From Candidatus Nitrosopumilus sp. (GTDB lineage Archaea; Thermoproteota; Nitrososphaeria; Nitrososphaerales; Nitrosopumilaceae): a stretch of DNA of 24,152 nucleotides. Below the pieces are notes generated by a model, which saw nothing but the letters and a program-made list of their open reading frames with translations, had not been told where the DNA came from and made no database searches. Location: NCBI GenBank assembly GCA_029941825.1, contig JAPYTM010000004.1, positions 1 to 24,152 on the forward strand. Direction: 5' to 3'. Positions 6,437-14,382 of the stretch are shown one piece after another. Made by a program: the position numbers and the translations under genes. Position 1 is the stretch's first letter; each line of letters begins with the position of its first letter.

Positions 6437-7795
6437 TTGTCTGCCTTAGAAAAGGCATTAAATCATTCAAAGAATGTAGGTATTGATGAATGTGAAATAG
6501 TTGTTGTTAAAAAAAAGATCATCACAGTTAGAATTACAGATTCACAAATTGTTGAAATAAAACAAAATTTTGATGAAAATTTTGGCGTTAGATTAATTCA
6601 TAAAAATAAAATTGTGTCAATTCAAACAACTGACCAACAAAATATTGAAAAAAAAATTGATAATGCACTTCAAACATCATCAAAACTAAAACCAAGAGGA
6701 TTTTGGGGAGGACTACCATACAAATTAAAACCAAAACAACTAGAGGGGGTATTTGATGAAAAACTGGAAAAAATTTCAGGTGTAATAGTGATAGATATCG
6801 CACAAAACATGATAAATTCAGCAAATGACAATAAAATAACTACGATTACAGGATCATTAAACATTGTTTCAGAGCACTATGAGATAGCAAATTCTAATGG
6901 TTTGAATTTAAAGGACAAAGCCACGTACATTTCAGGAATAATTAATGCTGAATCAGAATACGGGATCACACCAGTATCTGGAATTGGACATGCAAGTGGT
7001 AGAACATTATCAAATTTTTCTGCAGAACAAATTGGAGAAGATGCTAAAATTATGAGTATTAAATCAATAAACCCACAAAAAATTGATTCAGATAAATATT
7101 CTATAATTTTTGAGCCATATTCAATGGGGGAATTATTAGCATTTGTAGTTGCATCTAATTTTAATTTTAAAACGTTTGTAGAAAAGAAAAGCTGTTTTTC
7201 AAATAAATTTGAAGAAAAAATTGCAGTTGATAAATTTAATTTAATTGATGATCCACATGTCGCTGAAGGGGTAGGGACAAAATCGTTTGATGATGAAGGA
7301 ATAGAAACAAAAAAAAGTAATTTAATTGAAAACGGAGTTTTTAAAAATACTTTTTCAAATCTTTTTGATAGTTACAAAGAAGGGAAACAATCTACAGGTA
7401 ATGCATCAAGAATAGATTCACTTATGGGAAGAAGTTCAGAACCAATTCCAGTATCTACGCCACACAATCTCAAAGTAAATCCAGGAGACATATCACAAGA
7501 AGAGATGATAAAAAATACAAAACATGGGTTGTTAATTGGAAGACTATGGTATACATATGCAGTAAATCCAATTAAGGGGGATTTTTCATGTACTGCAAGA
7601 AGTGGGATACAAATTATTAAAAATGGTCAGATAATAAATTCTGGAAAATCAGTTAGAATAATTCATAGCCTCCCAGCCTTATTAAAAAATATTTCAGAGA
7701 TTGGAAATGATCAAAAAAATGTTATCCAATGGGCATCACTACCATCCATTACACCATCAATCAAAGTAGAAAATATTACAATTAATTCAATCTAA
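6437..7795 (+). CDS. TldE/PmbA-family protein
   Basis: The 452-residue protein has the TldD/PmbA layout. The N-terminal domain holds segments such as DENFGVRLIHKNKIVSIQT, the middle holds WGGLPYKLKP and ITTITGSLNIVSEHYEI, and the C-terminal domain holds SYKEGKQSTGNASR and GRLWYTYAVNPIKGDFSCTA. I see no HExxxH zinc-protease motif, which in this superfamily is carried by TldD, so it fits the non-metal PmbA/TldE type. TldD/TldE pairs process peptides, for example microcin B17; no TldD partner is in the window. The start is a TTG directly after the cofH TAA with no intergenic base, so it is almost certainly co-transcribed with cofG and cofH. Whether it has an F420-related role is unknown. Confidence 0.85.
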   Translation: MSALEKALNHSKNVGIDECEIVVVKKKIITVRITDSQIVEIKQNFDENFGVRLIHKNKIVSIQTTDQQNIEKKIDNALQTSSKLKPRGFWGGLPYKLKPKQLEGVFDEKLEKISGVIVIDIAQNMINSANDNKITTITGSLNIVSEHYEIANSNGLNLKDKATYISGIINAESEYGITPVSGIGHASGRTLSNFSAEQIGEDAKIMSIKSINPQKIDSDKYSIIFEPYSMGELLAFVVASNFNFKTFVEKKSCFSNKFEEKIAVDKFNLIDDPHVAEGVGTKSFDDEGIETKKSNLIENGVFKNTFSNLFDSYKEGKQSTGNASRIDSLMGRSSEPIPVSTPHNLKVNPGDISQEEMIKNTKHGLLIGRLWYTYAVNPIKGDFSCTARSGIQIIKNGQIINSGKSVRIIHSLPALLKNISEIGNDQKNVIQWASLPSITPSIKVENITINSI

Positions 7796-7814
7796 TTGTA
7801 AATTCAGGCATAAA

Positions 7815-8750
7815 TTATTTGAAAAATGTAACTGCCAAATATGTCATATAACCGATAGTCAAAAAGACACCCATAATTCTATTAATAATTCCAGTTTTGA
7901 GTGCAATTAGTAATGAAATACTAAAGATAATCATGATGGCATAATCAAAATAAACATCAGATGAAATAATTACACCACCAAGCGCTGCACCAACTCCCAT
8001 AATCATCAAAATATTGTAAATATTACTTCCAATAATATTTCCAACTCCAATATCAGCATGACCTTTTCTAATTGCAATAATAGAGGTGATTAATTCTGGA
8101 AGTGAAGTGCCAATTGCAATTACAGTTAAACCAATTACTTTCTCAGATAATCCAAATTCGGTTGCCAAAACTACAGCATTATCAACTGTAAGGATTGCTC
8201 CAACATACAAGAAAACTACACCAATGCCAATTAAGCCAATAGATTTTAGATGTGAACTTTTTTTATCAGGTTCAGTTTTTTCTATATTTTTTGCTCTTTG
8301 TTTAATGGCATCCCTCAATGTATAAAATGTAAATACACCCAATCCACCAAGTAACAACGCTCCATCATATTGAGAGAGTTCACCATCAATTGAAATTAGT
8401 ACAAGTAAAACAGAAACAGCCAACATAATTGGAATTTCTTTTTTCAGTACAGATTTTCTAATTGCAAGAGGAACAAGTATTGCTGCAATTCCTATGACCA
8501 TTCCAACATTTGCAATATTACTTCCAACAATATTTCCCAAAATTATTGCACTGTGTTCTCCAGCTGCTGCAACACTTGCTGCAAGTTCAGGAGTAGATGT
8601 ACCATAAGCTACAACAGTCATCCCAATTACAAGATTACTAATACGAAATTTTCTTGCAATGGTAACACCGCCACTTACTAACCAATTCCCACCAAAACAC
8701 AACATTGCCAATCCAACTATAGTTAGAACGGCACTTACTGCTACTTCCAC
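7815..8750 (-). CDS. CaCA-family calcium/sodium:cation exchanger (YrbG-like)
   Basis: The 311-residue integral membrane protein has about ten hydrophobic segments and the two inverted alpha-repeats of the CaCA superfamily. Repeat 1 has GTSTPE (50-55) and GNIVGSN (72-78); repeat 2 has GTSLPE (214-219) and GNIIGSN (237-243). Glu55 and Glu219 are the expected ion-binding acids. The size and layout match prokaryotic YrbG/NCX_Mj exchangers, which extrude Ca2+ (or another cation) against Na+ or H+. A charged loop at about 147-168 separates the two halves. The start is a GTG at 8750 with a TATA-like tttaaa (8774-8779) about 26 bp upstream. It converges with the PmbA-like gene, 19 bp between stops. 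Confidence 0.93.
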   Translation of the reverse strand: MEVAVSAVLTIVGLAMLCFGGNWLVSGGVTIARKFRISNLVIGMTVVAYGTSTPELAASVAAAGEHSAIILGNIVGSNIANVGMVIGIAAILVPLAIRKSVLKKEIPIMLAVSVLLVLISIDGELSQYDGALLLGGLGVFTFYTLRDAIKQRAKNIEKTEPDKKSSHLKSIGLIGIGVVFLYVGAILTVDNAVVLATEFGLSEKVIGLTVIAIGTSLPELITSIIAIRKGHADIGVGNIIGSNIYNILMIMGVGAALGGVIISSDVYFDYAIMIIFSISLLIALKTGIINRIMGVFLTIGYMTYLAVTFFK

Positions 8751-8773
8751 AATAAAGTTTCAAATTTTGATTG

Positions 8774-8779
8774 TTTAAA
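8774..8779 (-). promoter_or_regulatory. TATA-like box of the cation exchanger gene
   Basis: tttaaa reads the same on both strands and is centred about 26 bp upstream of the GTG start at 8750, consistent with a leaderless transcript. The remaining intergenic DNA to 8924 is AT-rich with no gene that I can support. Confidence 0.4.
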
Positions 8780-8924
8780 TGAGACGACATGCTATAATTT
8801 TACAATTCAAACAATACAAGTTAATTCTAAAAAATTGAATTTTAGGCGCAATTATACAATACAAATGTAAAAAAACTAGCTGGAAAGATCAACAAATCTA
8901 AAGTCAAAGACTAATAAAGTAATG

Positions 8925-8941
8925 TACCGTACCATACGGTA
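8925..8941. promoter_or_regulatory. Palindrome overlapping the regulator's start (candidate operator)
   Basis: The perfect 7-bp arms taccgta (8925-8931) and tacggta (8935-8941) are separated by cca. The second arm includes the A of the ATG at 8941. A TATA-like ctaataaagt at 8911-8920 puts the start site at about 8940, so a protein bound here would sit on the transcription start. That geometry suits repression, most simply autoregulation by the encoded wHTH protein. The element is more GC-rich than its surroundings. Confidence 0.5.
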
Positions 8942-9351
8942 TGATAAGAACAAGACTAACTTACGTACCACTAGAGGTAGCAGATCAATTTGAAGATTTT
9001 ATTATAAAAAGAGATGTGCAAATACTTGATGCAGTAAAAGCAAAAACAAGGGATTACAGTACATTATCTCTGCTAAAGTTATTGTATCAGCTTAAAGGAA
9101 ATGCCATGACATTTTCAGAATTATATTCAAAATCAAAGATTAGAATGAAGAAATCTTTTTTGAATTATCTTCATCTGTGTGTAGATTACAGGTTTATTGA
9201 AAAAGAGGCAGTAGGACCAAACATGATATACTCCATTACAGACAAAGGACGAGCTATGTTGAATCTGTTCATACAAAAAAACGATTGGAAAAATAATATG
9301 GAGAGTGTTTCTCCACATATATCTCAAAAAGAAATTCAGGTAAGTAGTTAA
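8941..9351 (+). CDS. Winged-helix-like DNA-binding protein (probable transcriptional regulator)
   Basis: The 136-residue protein has a short N-terminal strand/linker and helix (ADQFEDFIIKRDVQILDAV). Residues about 40-105 resemble a winged helix: STLSLLKLLYQLKGNAMTFS, then SKIRMKKSFLNYLHLCVDYR as the recognition region, and a wing ending in MIYSITDKGRAMLNLF. The ITDKGRAML ending is typical of archaeal wHTH regulators. I cannot assign a named family or regulon. The ATG at 8941 is supported by the TATA-like box at 8911-8920, giving a leaderless mRNA. The palindrome at 8925-8941 covers the predicted start site, so autoregulation is likely. The next gene (PAC2) starts 22 bp downstream and may share the transcript. 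Confidence 0.75.
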   Translation: MIRTRLTYVPLEVADQFEDFIIKRDVQILDAVKAKTRDYSTLSLLKLLYQLKGNAMTFSELYSKSKIRMKKSFLNYLHLCVDYRFIEKEAVGPNMIYSITDKGRAMLNLFIQKNDWKNNMESVSPHISQKEIQVSS

Positions 9352-9373
9352 ACAGAATAAATTAACATAGACT

Positions 9374-10099
9374 GTGCAAAAAGGATTTCCTGAAGCTGAA
9401 GTTTTTGAGATAAAGAAAAAAGAATTAAAGAGTCCAATAATATTTGCAGGATTTGTAGGAGCTGGTCTTGTAGGTCCTCTTGCAATTAATCACATTATTG
9501 ATAAATTAGAAATGGAGGAAATTGCAGTAATGAGATCAAAATATCTTCCACCATCAACTGTGTTCATGAATGGCAGGTTACGTCACCCATTCAGATTTTA
9601 TTCAAACCCTGATGGAACAATATGCGCAATAATTTGTGAGATAACACTAAAGATGGAAGGGTTGTATTGTTTAGTAGCATCAATTTTAGATTGGGCAGCA
9701 GAGAAAGGATCCAAAGAAATTGTAATTTTGGATGGAGTTGCAAGCACTGAACATGACAACAAAGCATATTGTGCAGCTGAAGAAGATTTGGTAAGAACAA
9801 TGGCAGATAAAGACATCAATATGATCCCACAGGGGTTCATCACAGGCATGCCAGGAGGCATACTAAATGAGTGTCTAGTAAGAGAAATTCAAGGTTTAAC
9901 ATTATTGGCAAAAGCAAATAAAATATCACCAGATTCAGCAGCTGCTGCAACATTAATTGAGGCATTAAATCGATTTTATGAAATGGACATAGATACGACA
10001 AAGCTAAAAGAAGAAGGAGATAGAATTAATTCAGAATTCAGTGAATTATCTCAAAAATATGTAGAACATAGAGAAGAGATTGCTGGAATGTACATGTGA
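9374..10099 (+). CDS. PAC2-family protein (proteasome assembly chaperone-like)
   Basis: The 241-residue protein belongs to the PAC2 family, which includes eukaryotic proteasome assembly chaperone 2 and archaeal Pba proteins. Supporting segments are the N-terminal PIIFAGFVGAGLVGPLAINH (about 20-39), EIVILDGVAS in the centre, the glycine-rich FITGMPGGILNECL, and a helical C-terminal part (ATLIEALNRFYEMDID) followed by a probable coiled coil (KEEGDRINSEFSELSQKYVEHREEI). Archaeal members can bind 20S proteasome core particles, but several paralogues exist and not all have a proven role. The start is a GTG at 9374 with a TATA-like agttaaaca about 26 bp upstream. It lies between the regulator and purM. 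Confidence 0.85.
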   Translation: MQKGFPEAEVFEIKKKELKSPIIFAGFVGAGLVGPLAINHIIDKLEMEEIAVMRSKYLPPSTVFMNGRLRHPFRFYSNPDGTICAIICEITLKMEGLYCLVASILDWAAEKGSKEIVILDGVASTEHDNKAYCAAEEDLVRTMADKDINMIPQGFITGMPGGILNECLVREIQGLTLLAKANKISPDSAAAATLIEALNRFYEMDIDTTKLKEEGDRINSEFSELSQKYVEHREEIAGMYM

Positions 10100-10147
10100 T
10101 ATAACAATAGGCAAATTCTTTTATTCATAACAAATACGCATCAAACT

Positions 10148-11170
10148 ATGGTTCTAACCTACAAAAAAGCAGGTGTGGACATTTCTAAAATTAAACAAAG
10201 TCAAATGGCAATTGGTAAGTTAATTGCATCTACCCATAAACTACAGAAAAAAGCAAAGATGACACATGGGTTTGGACATTATGCAGGAATTGTAGAAATA
10301 CCTGGAGGAAAACTTTTGGCGACACATACAGATGGTGTTGGAACTAAAGTTGTGATTGCAAATATGATGAAGAAATACAATACGATAGGAATTGATTGTA
10401 TTGCAATGAATGTAAATGATATAATATGTATTGGTGCAACACCAATTTCATTTGTAGATTATATCGCTGCAAACAAAAACGATGTAACTGTATTTAAAAA
10501 AATTGTAGAAGGGTTAGTAACTGGTGCAAAGAAATCAGCAATGCCAATTGTAGGAGGAGAAACTGCAATAATGCCAGATGTGATTGATGGTAAGGGATTT
10601 GCATTTGATTTAGCAGGGATGGTAGTAGGATTATTAGAAAAAAAAGATATGATTCTTGGAAATAAAATCAAAACAGGTGATGTAATAATAGGGGTAAACA
10701 GTACAGGTTTTCATTCAAATGGATATTCACTTGCAAGAAAAGCGCTATTAACAAAATATTCTATAAAAGATAAAGTCAAAGGGGTGGGAATGATAGGTAA
10801 TGCATTACTAAAACCCACAGAAATATACACAAAACCAGTACTTGAAATTATTCAAAAATGTAAAATTAACGGTTTAGCACACATAACAGGCGGATCATTT
10901 ACAAAATTATTACGTCTCAAAAAAATAGGATATGAGATAGACAGCCTGCCAAAAATCCCAGCAATTATGGGATTAGTAGAAGAACAAGGAGTAAAATCAG
11001 AAGAGATGTATAAAACATTCAACATGGGAGTAGGGTTTTGTGTAATTGCATCAAAAGAATATGCAACAAAAATTAAATCAATATTCAAAAAATACAAGAT
11101 TTCAAGTCAAGAAATAGGGCAAATTGTTTCCAAAAAAGGAGTTTTTGTCAATTCTATAAAAATCGCTTAG
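10148..11170 (+). CDS. purM: Phosphoribosylformylglycinamidine cyclo-ligase (AIR synthetase)
   Basis: The 340-residue PurM carries out step five of purine synthesis, ATP-dependent closure of FGAM to aminoimidazole ribonucleotide, in the cytoplasm. Family blocks are all present: THTDGVGTKVVIA near 58-70, DCIAMNVNDIICIGATPISF, VGGETAIMPDV (the PurM-type glycine-rich loop), GVNSTGFHSNGYSLAR and the C-terminal-domain HITGGSFTKLLRL. Length is normal. The ATG at 10148 has a TATA-like tttattcat at about 10120-10127, so a leaderless transcript is likely. No other pur gene is adjacent. Confidence 0.95.
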   Translation: MVLTYKKAGVDISKIKQSQMAIGKLIASTHKLQKKAKMTHGFGHYAGIVEIPGGKLLATHTDGVGTKVVIANMMKKYNTIGIDCIAMNVNDIICIGATPISFVDYIAANKNDVTVFKKIVEGLVTGAKKSAMPIVGGETAIMPDVIDGKGFAFDLAGMVVGLLEKKDMILGNKIKTGDVIIGVNSTGFHSNGYSLARKALLTKYSIKDKVKGVGMIGNALLKPTEIYTKPVLEIIQKCKINGLAHITGGSFTKLLRLKKIGYEIDSLPKIPAIMGLVEEQGVKSEEMYKTFNMGVGFCVIASKEYATKIKSIFKKYKISSQEIGQIVSKKGVFVNSIKIA

Positions 11171-11215
11171 ATATACAAACTGTGTTTTAAAATAAGGAAA
11201 AATTATCATATGTTT

Positions 11216-11401
11216 ATGGGATTCAAAGATTGGTTCATGGAAGATAAATCCAGAGAAACTTATTCAGTTAAAGTAACGTGTACCAATTGTAATCGAATCA
11301 CTGTTGTAAAAATACCTCAAGGAAAAACTATTGGAGAATGGAGTAAACATACAAAATGTGGAGATTGTAATGCAAAAGATTCATGGATCAAAATGGATTA
11401 A
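11216..11401 (+). CDS. Small zinc-ribbon-like protein
   Basis: A protein of 61 residues (63 if the ATG at 11210 is used) carries two CxxC knuckles, CTNC and CGDC, about 25 residues apart. This is the layout of a small zinc ribbon. Between them are a basic strand and the phrase KIPQGKTIGEW. The N-terminus is short, aromatic and charged (GFKDWFMEDKSRE). Function is unknown; nucleic-acid or protein binding is typical of the fold. I prefer the start at 11216 because the TATA-like ttttaaaata (11185-11194) is centred 26 bp upstream of it and only 20 bp from the ATG at 11210. It stands alone between purM and the antiporter gene. Confidence 0.75.
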   Translation: MGFKDWFMEDKSRETYSVKVTCTNCNRITVVKIPQGKTIGEWSKHTKCGDCNAKDSWIKMD

Positions 11402-11475
11402 TTTAACAATAACAAAATAATTTTTAACATAATATCACCTTATATGACAGATTTCTTAAGGCAGGTAAGAGAAAA

Positions 11476-12720
11476 ATGGTTGAAGCTCATTTTATTGAAA
11501 CAATCATTGGAGTAGGCATTCTTCTTTTTGCAGCTAAACTAATGGCTGAACTTTTCCTTAGACTAAAGCTTCCAATTGTATTAGGAGAATTAATTGCAGG
11601 AATGATTGTAGGTCCATTTGCATTAGGCGGAATAATTGTAGCTGATGGAAGACAATTGCTGCAGATAAATGATGAAATCAGAATTCTAGGAGAAATGGGT
11701 GCAATTGTAATTTTATTTATGGCAGGACTTGAAATGACTCCAAAAGAATTTCTCAAAGGAGGTAAAGCGTCATTTACAGTTGGAACATTAGGGGTAGTTG
11801 TACCGTTCTTTGTAGGTCTCGCAGTTTTCCAAATGTTTGGGTTTGATGCATTACAATCAATGTTAATTGCAACAGCACTTACTGCAACAAGTATTGCAAT
11901 TTCAATTCAGGTTCTAACTGAATTTGGTAAAATCAAAACGCCTGAAGCTCGACTAATCATTGGGGCAGCAGTTATAGATGATATTTTAGCAATTGCGGTA
12001 TTATCAGTTGTCATATCCATTGCAGGATCACCAGAAGGAGTAGACAATATCGACATTACTCAAGTCACAATAACAATTTTGAAGGTATTAGCATTCTTTG
12101 CAATAATGCTCATTGTTGCAATTGTTGTGATTCCAAAGGTAATCACACCTAGAATATGGAAAGCAAAAGGAAGTGTTGAGGGAATAGCCACTGCGGCGTT
12201 CTTTGGTGCAGCAGCTCTTGCAGGATCAATAGGACTGTCACCAATCGTAGGGGCGTTTGCTGTAGGAATGGCATTATCAACAACCAAAGTCTTTGAAAAA
12301 ATAGAAAATTACGTAAGTAAGATAGGATTGATTTTTGCGCCGTTGTTCTTTGCAATTATTGGTGCACAAGTAGACCTAAGAGCAGTTGATTTGAATATTT
12401 TGTTGTTAAGTGGAGTGATAATTATAGTTGCAGTTGTAACAAAATTATTTGGATGTGGTCTTCCTGCAATGTATTTTTTGAAAAGCAAAGCGGGTGGAAT
12501 GAAGGTTGGAATTGGAATGATTTCAAGAGGAGAAGTTGGATTAATTGTAGCAGGAGTAGGAGTAACAGCTGGAATTCTCACCTCAGAAGTATACTCTACA
12601 ATCATAATTATGGTAGTAGTGACAACCATCATAACTCCAATATGGTTGAAAATTGAATATAGAAAGGAACAGAAAGAGGGAAAAGACTCATCAGGAATAA
12701 CTACAGAAAAAAAATCCTAG
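11476..12720 (+). CDS. CPA2-family cation:proton antiporter (KefB/NapA-like)
   Basis: The 414-residue membrane protein has about 12-13 hydrophobic segments and the Na+/H+ exchanger fold. Recognisable parts are KLPIVLGELIAGMIVGPFAL (31-50), FMAGLEM (81-87), ATALTATSIAISIQVL (132-147) for the unwound helix, and the paired acids Asp168-Asp169 in GAAVIDDILAIAV. The Asp-Asp pair is the ion site typical of electrogenic members. Unlike E. coli KefB there is no C-terminal RCK domain; the protein ends in a short charged tail (KEQKEGKDSSG). The substrate is probably Na+ or K+ against H+, and pH or sodium homeostasis is the likely role. A TATA-like cttatatg lies at 11439-11446, implying a leader of only a few bases. 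Confidence 0.92.
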   Translation: MVEAHFIETIIGVGILLFAAKLMAELFLRLKLPIVLGELIAGMIVGPFALGGIIVADGRQLLQINDEIRILGEMGAIVILFMAGLEMTPKEFLKGGKASFTVGTLGVVVPFFVGLAVFQMFGFDALQSMLIATALTATSIAISIQVLTEFGKIKTPEARLIIGAAVIDDILAIAVLSVVISIAGSPEGVDNIDITQVTITILKVLAFFAIMLIVAIVVIPKVITPRIWKAKGSVEGIATAAFFGAAALAGSIGLSPIVGAFAVGMALSTTKVFEKIENYVSKIGLIFAPLFFAIIGAQVDLRAVDLNILLLSGVIIIVAVVTKLFGCGLPAMYFLKSKAGGMKVGIGMISRGEVGLIVAGVGVTAGILTSEVYSTIIIMVVVTTIITPIWLKIEYRKEQKEGKDSSGITTEKKS

Positions 12721-12786
12721 ATGAATATAGTCACTAAACTAGCCAAATTATTTAACGAATTTATGTCCAAATTAGTATGAGAAATC

Positions 12787-14373
12787 ATGAATAAACTAGA
12801 TCCTGTTCTTTCAAAAGCATGTAACGAAATAACTCAGAATCTACTGACAATTAATGAACCTAGTAAAAGGCAGGTTAAAGAAGAGATCATAAAAATTTGT
12901 GCCAAATATGCACTTGAAAGAATTCCCAAGAATCATGAAATATTATCAACGGTAAAAGAATCAGATTTTGATAAATTGAAAAAAGTTTTGCTAAAAAAAC
13001 CATCTAAAACAGCATCAGGGGTATCAGTAGTTGCACTCATGCCAAAACCATACGCATGTCCACATGGTAGATGTACATATTGTCCAGGAGGAATTGAATT
13101 TAATACCCCAAATAGTTACACTGGAAAAGAACCATCTTCACTTAACGCAATTGCAACTAATTATGATCCTAAATTACAAATCACATCAAAAATAGATAAA
13201 TTGATTGCGTTTGGCCATGATCCTTCTAAAATGGAAATTGTAATTGTAGGGGGTACATTTTTGTTTATGCCAAAAAAATATCAAGAGAATTTTATCAAAG
13301 AATGTTATGATGCTCTAAATGGTGAAGATTCAAAAGATTTGGAAGAAGCAAAATCAAATAATGAACATGCAAAAATTAGAAACGTAGGATTTACAATTGA
13401 AACAAAACCAGACTATTGTAAAAAAGAACACATAGATTTAATGTTAAATTATGGAATTACAAGAATAGAGATTGGTGTTCAATCATTACAAGAACGAGTT
13501 TATGAAATAGTGAATAGAGGTCATAACTATAATGATGTAACAGAGTCATTTCAAATTTCAAAAGATGCAGGATACAAAATTGTAGCACATATGATGCCAG
13601 GTTTACCTACAATGACTCCAGAAGGAGACATATCTGATTTCAAAAAACTATTTTCAGATTCTCAATTACGTCCAGACATGTTAAAGATTTATCCATCATT
13701 AGTAATTGAAAATACTCCACTTTATGAGGAATTCAAACTGGGGAAATACACTCCATATTCTGATGAAGATATGATTAGAGTGTTAACTGAGGTAAAAATG
13801 AATGTTCCAAAATGGGTTAGGATTATGCGTATACAAAGAGAAATATCCACAAAAGAAATCATCGCAGGTCCAAAAGCGGGCAATCTAAGACAAATTGTTC
13901 ATCAGAATTTAGCCAAGCAAGGGCGTTCATGCAAATGTATTAGATGTAGAGAAGCAGGGCTTTCTAACAAAAAAACAGATAGTGGTGAATTAAAATTAGA
14001 TAGAATCAATTATGATTCTTCAGGGGGAAAAGAAGTCTTTTTGTCATATGAAGACAAAAATGAATATATTTATGGATTTTTGAGATTAAGAAAACCAAGT
14101 GTTGATGCACATAGAGATGAAATCAAACAAGATACATGCATCGTAAGAGAAATTCACGTTTATGGAAAATCATTGAAACTAGGTCAGAAAGAAGAAAATG
14201 AAATTCAACATACAGGGCTAGGAAAAAATTTGATGAAAGAAGCAGAAAAAATTTCCAAAGAGGAGTTTGATGCAAAAAGAATTGTGGTAATCAGTGCAGT
14301 TGGTACAAGAGAGTATTATCAAAAATTGGGGTATTCGTTATATGGGCCATACATGTCCAAAGCATTGAACTAG
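12787..14373 (+). CDS. elp3: Elp3-type tRNA uridine-34 carboxymethyl-modifying enzyme
   Basis: The 528-residue protein combines a radical-SAM domain with a C-terminal GNAT acetyl-CoA domain. The cluster motif is Cys91-x4-Cys96-x2-Cys99 in the Elp3-specific CPHGRCTYCPGG. Further signatures are IVIVGGTFLFMP, GFTIETKPDYC, IEIGVQSL and HMMPGLPTM. The GNAT part (about 380-528) holds the pyrophosphate loop QHTGLGKNLM and ends VISAVGTREYYQKLGYSLYG. Archaeal Elp3 works alone to form carboxymethyl-type modifications on wobble U34 of tRNAs. The gene is 9 bp upstream of lysS, so the two are probably co-transcribed. tRNA-Lys(UUU) is a classic target of this modification in eukaryotes, which makes the pairing sensible (inference). 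Confidence 0.94.
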   Translation: MNKLDPVLSKACNEITQNLLTINEPSKRQVKEEIIKICAKYALERIPKNHEILSTVKESDFDKLKKVLLKKPSKTASGVSVVALMPKPYACPHGRCTYCPGGIEFNTPNSYTGKEPSSLNAIATNYDPKLQITSKIDKLIAFGHDPSKMEIVIVGGTFLFMPKKYQENFIKECYDALNGEDSKDLEEAKSNNEHAKIRNVGFTIETKPDYCKKEHIDLMLNYGITRIEIGVQSLQERVYEIVNRGHNYNDVTESFQISKDAGYKIVAHMMPGLPTMTPEGDISDFKKLFSDSQLRPDMLKIYPSLVIENTPLYEEFKLGKYTPYSDEDMIRVLTEVKMNVPKWVRIMRIQREISTKEIIAGPKAGNLRQIVHQNLAKQGRSCKCIRCREAGLSNKKTDSGELKLDRINYDSSGGKEVFLSYEDKNEYIYGFLRLRKPSVDAHRDEIKQDTCIVREIHVYGKSLKLGQKEENEIQHTGLGKNLMKEAEKISKEEFDAKRIVVISAVGTREYYQKLGYSLYGPYMSKALN

Positions 14374-14382
14374 TAAAAAGAA

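Noticed and set aside
6588..6864. Two minus-strand frames inside the PmbA-like gene
   Set aside because: They are antisense to a well-supported gene, hydrophobic by AT-rich codon reversal, and have no recognisable motif.
8801..8920. AT-rich intergenic DNA searched for an RNA gene
   Set aside because: No C/D or H/ACA boxes, tRNA-like arms or long stems could be seen; only promoter-like runs.
9591..9861. Overlapping minus-strand frames inside the PAC2 gene
   Set aside because: They are antisense shadows of a conserved protein, and the two frames contradict each other.
12309..12632. 107-codon minus-strand frame inside the antiporter gene
   Set aside because: Thr/Ile/Pro-rich shadow of membrane-helix codons; the plus-strand gene is certain.
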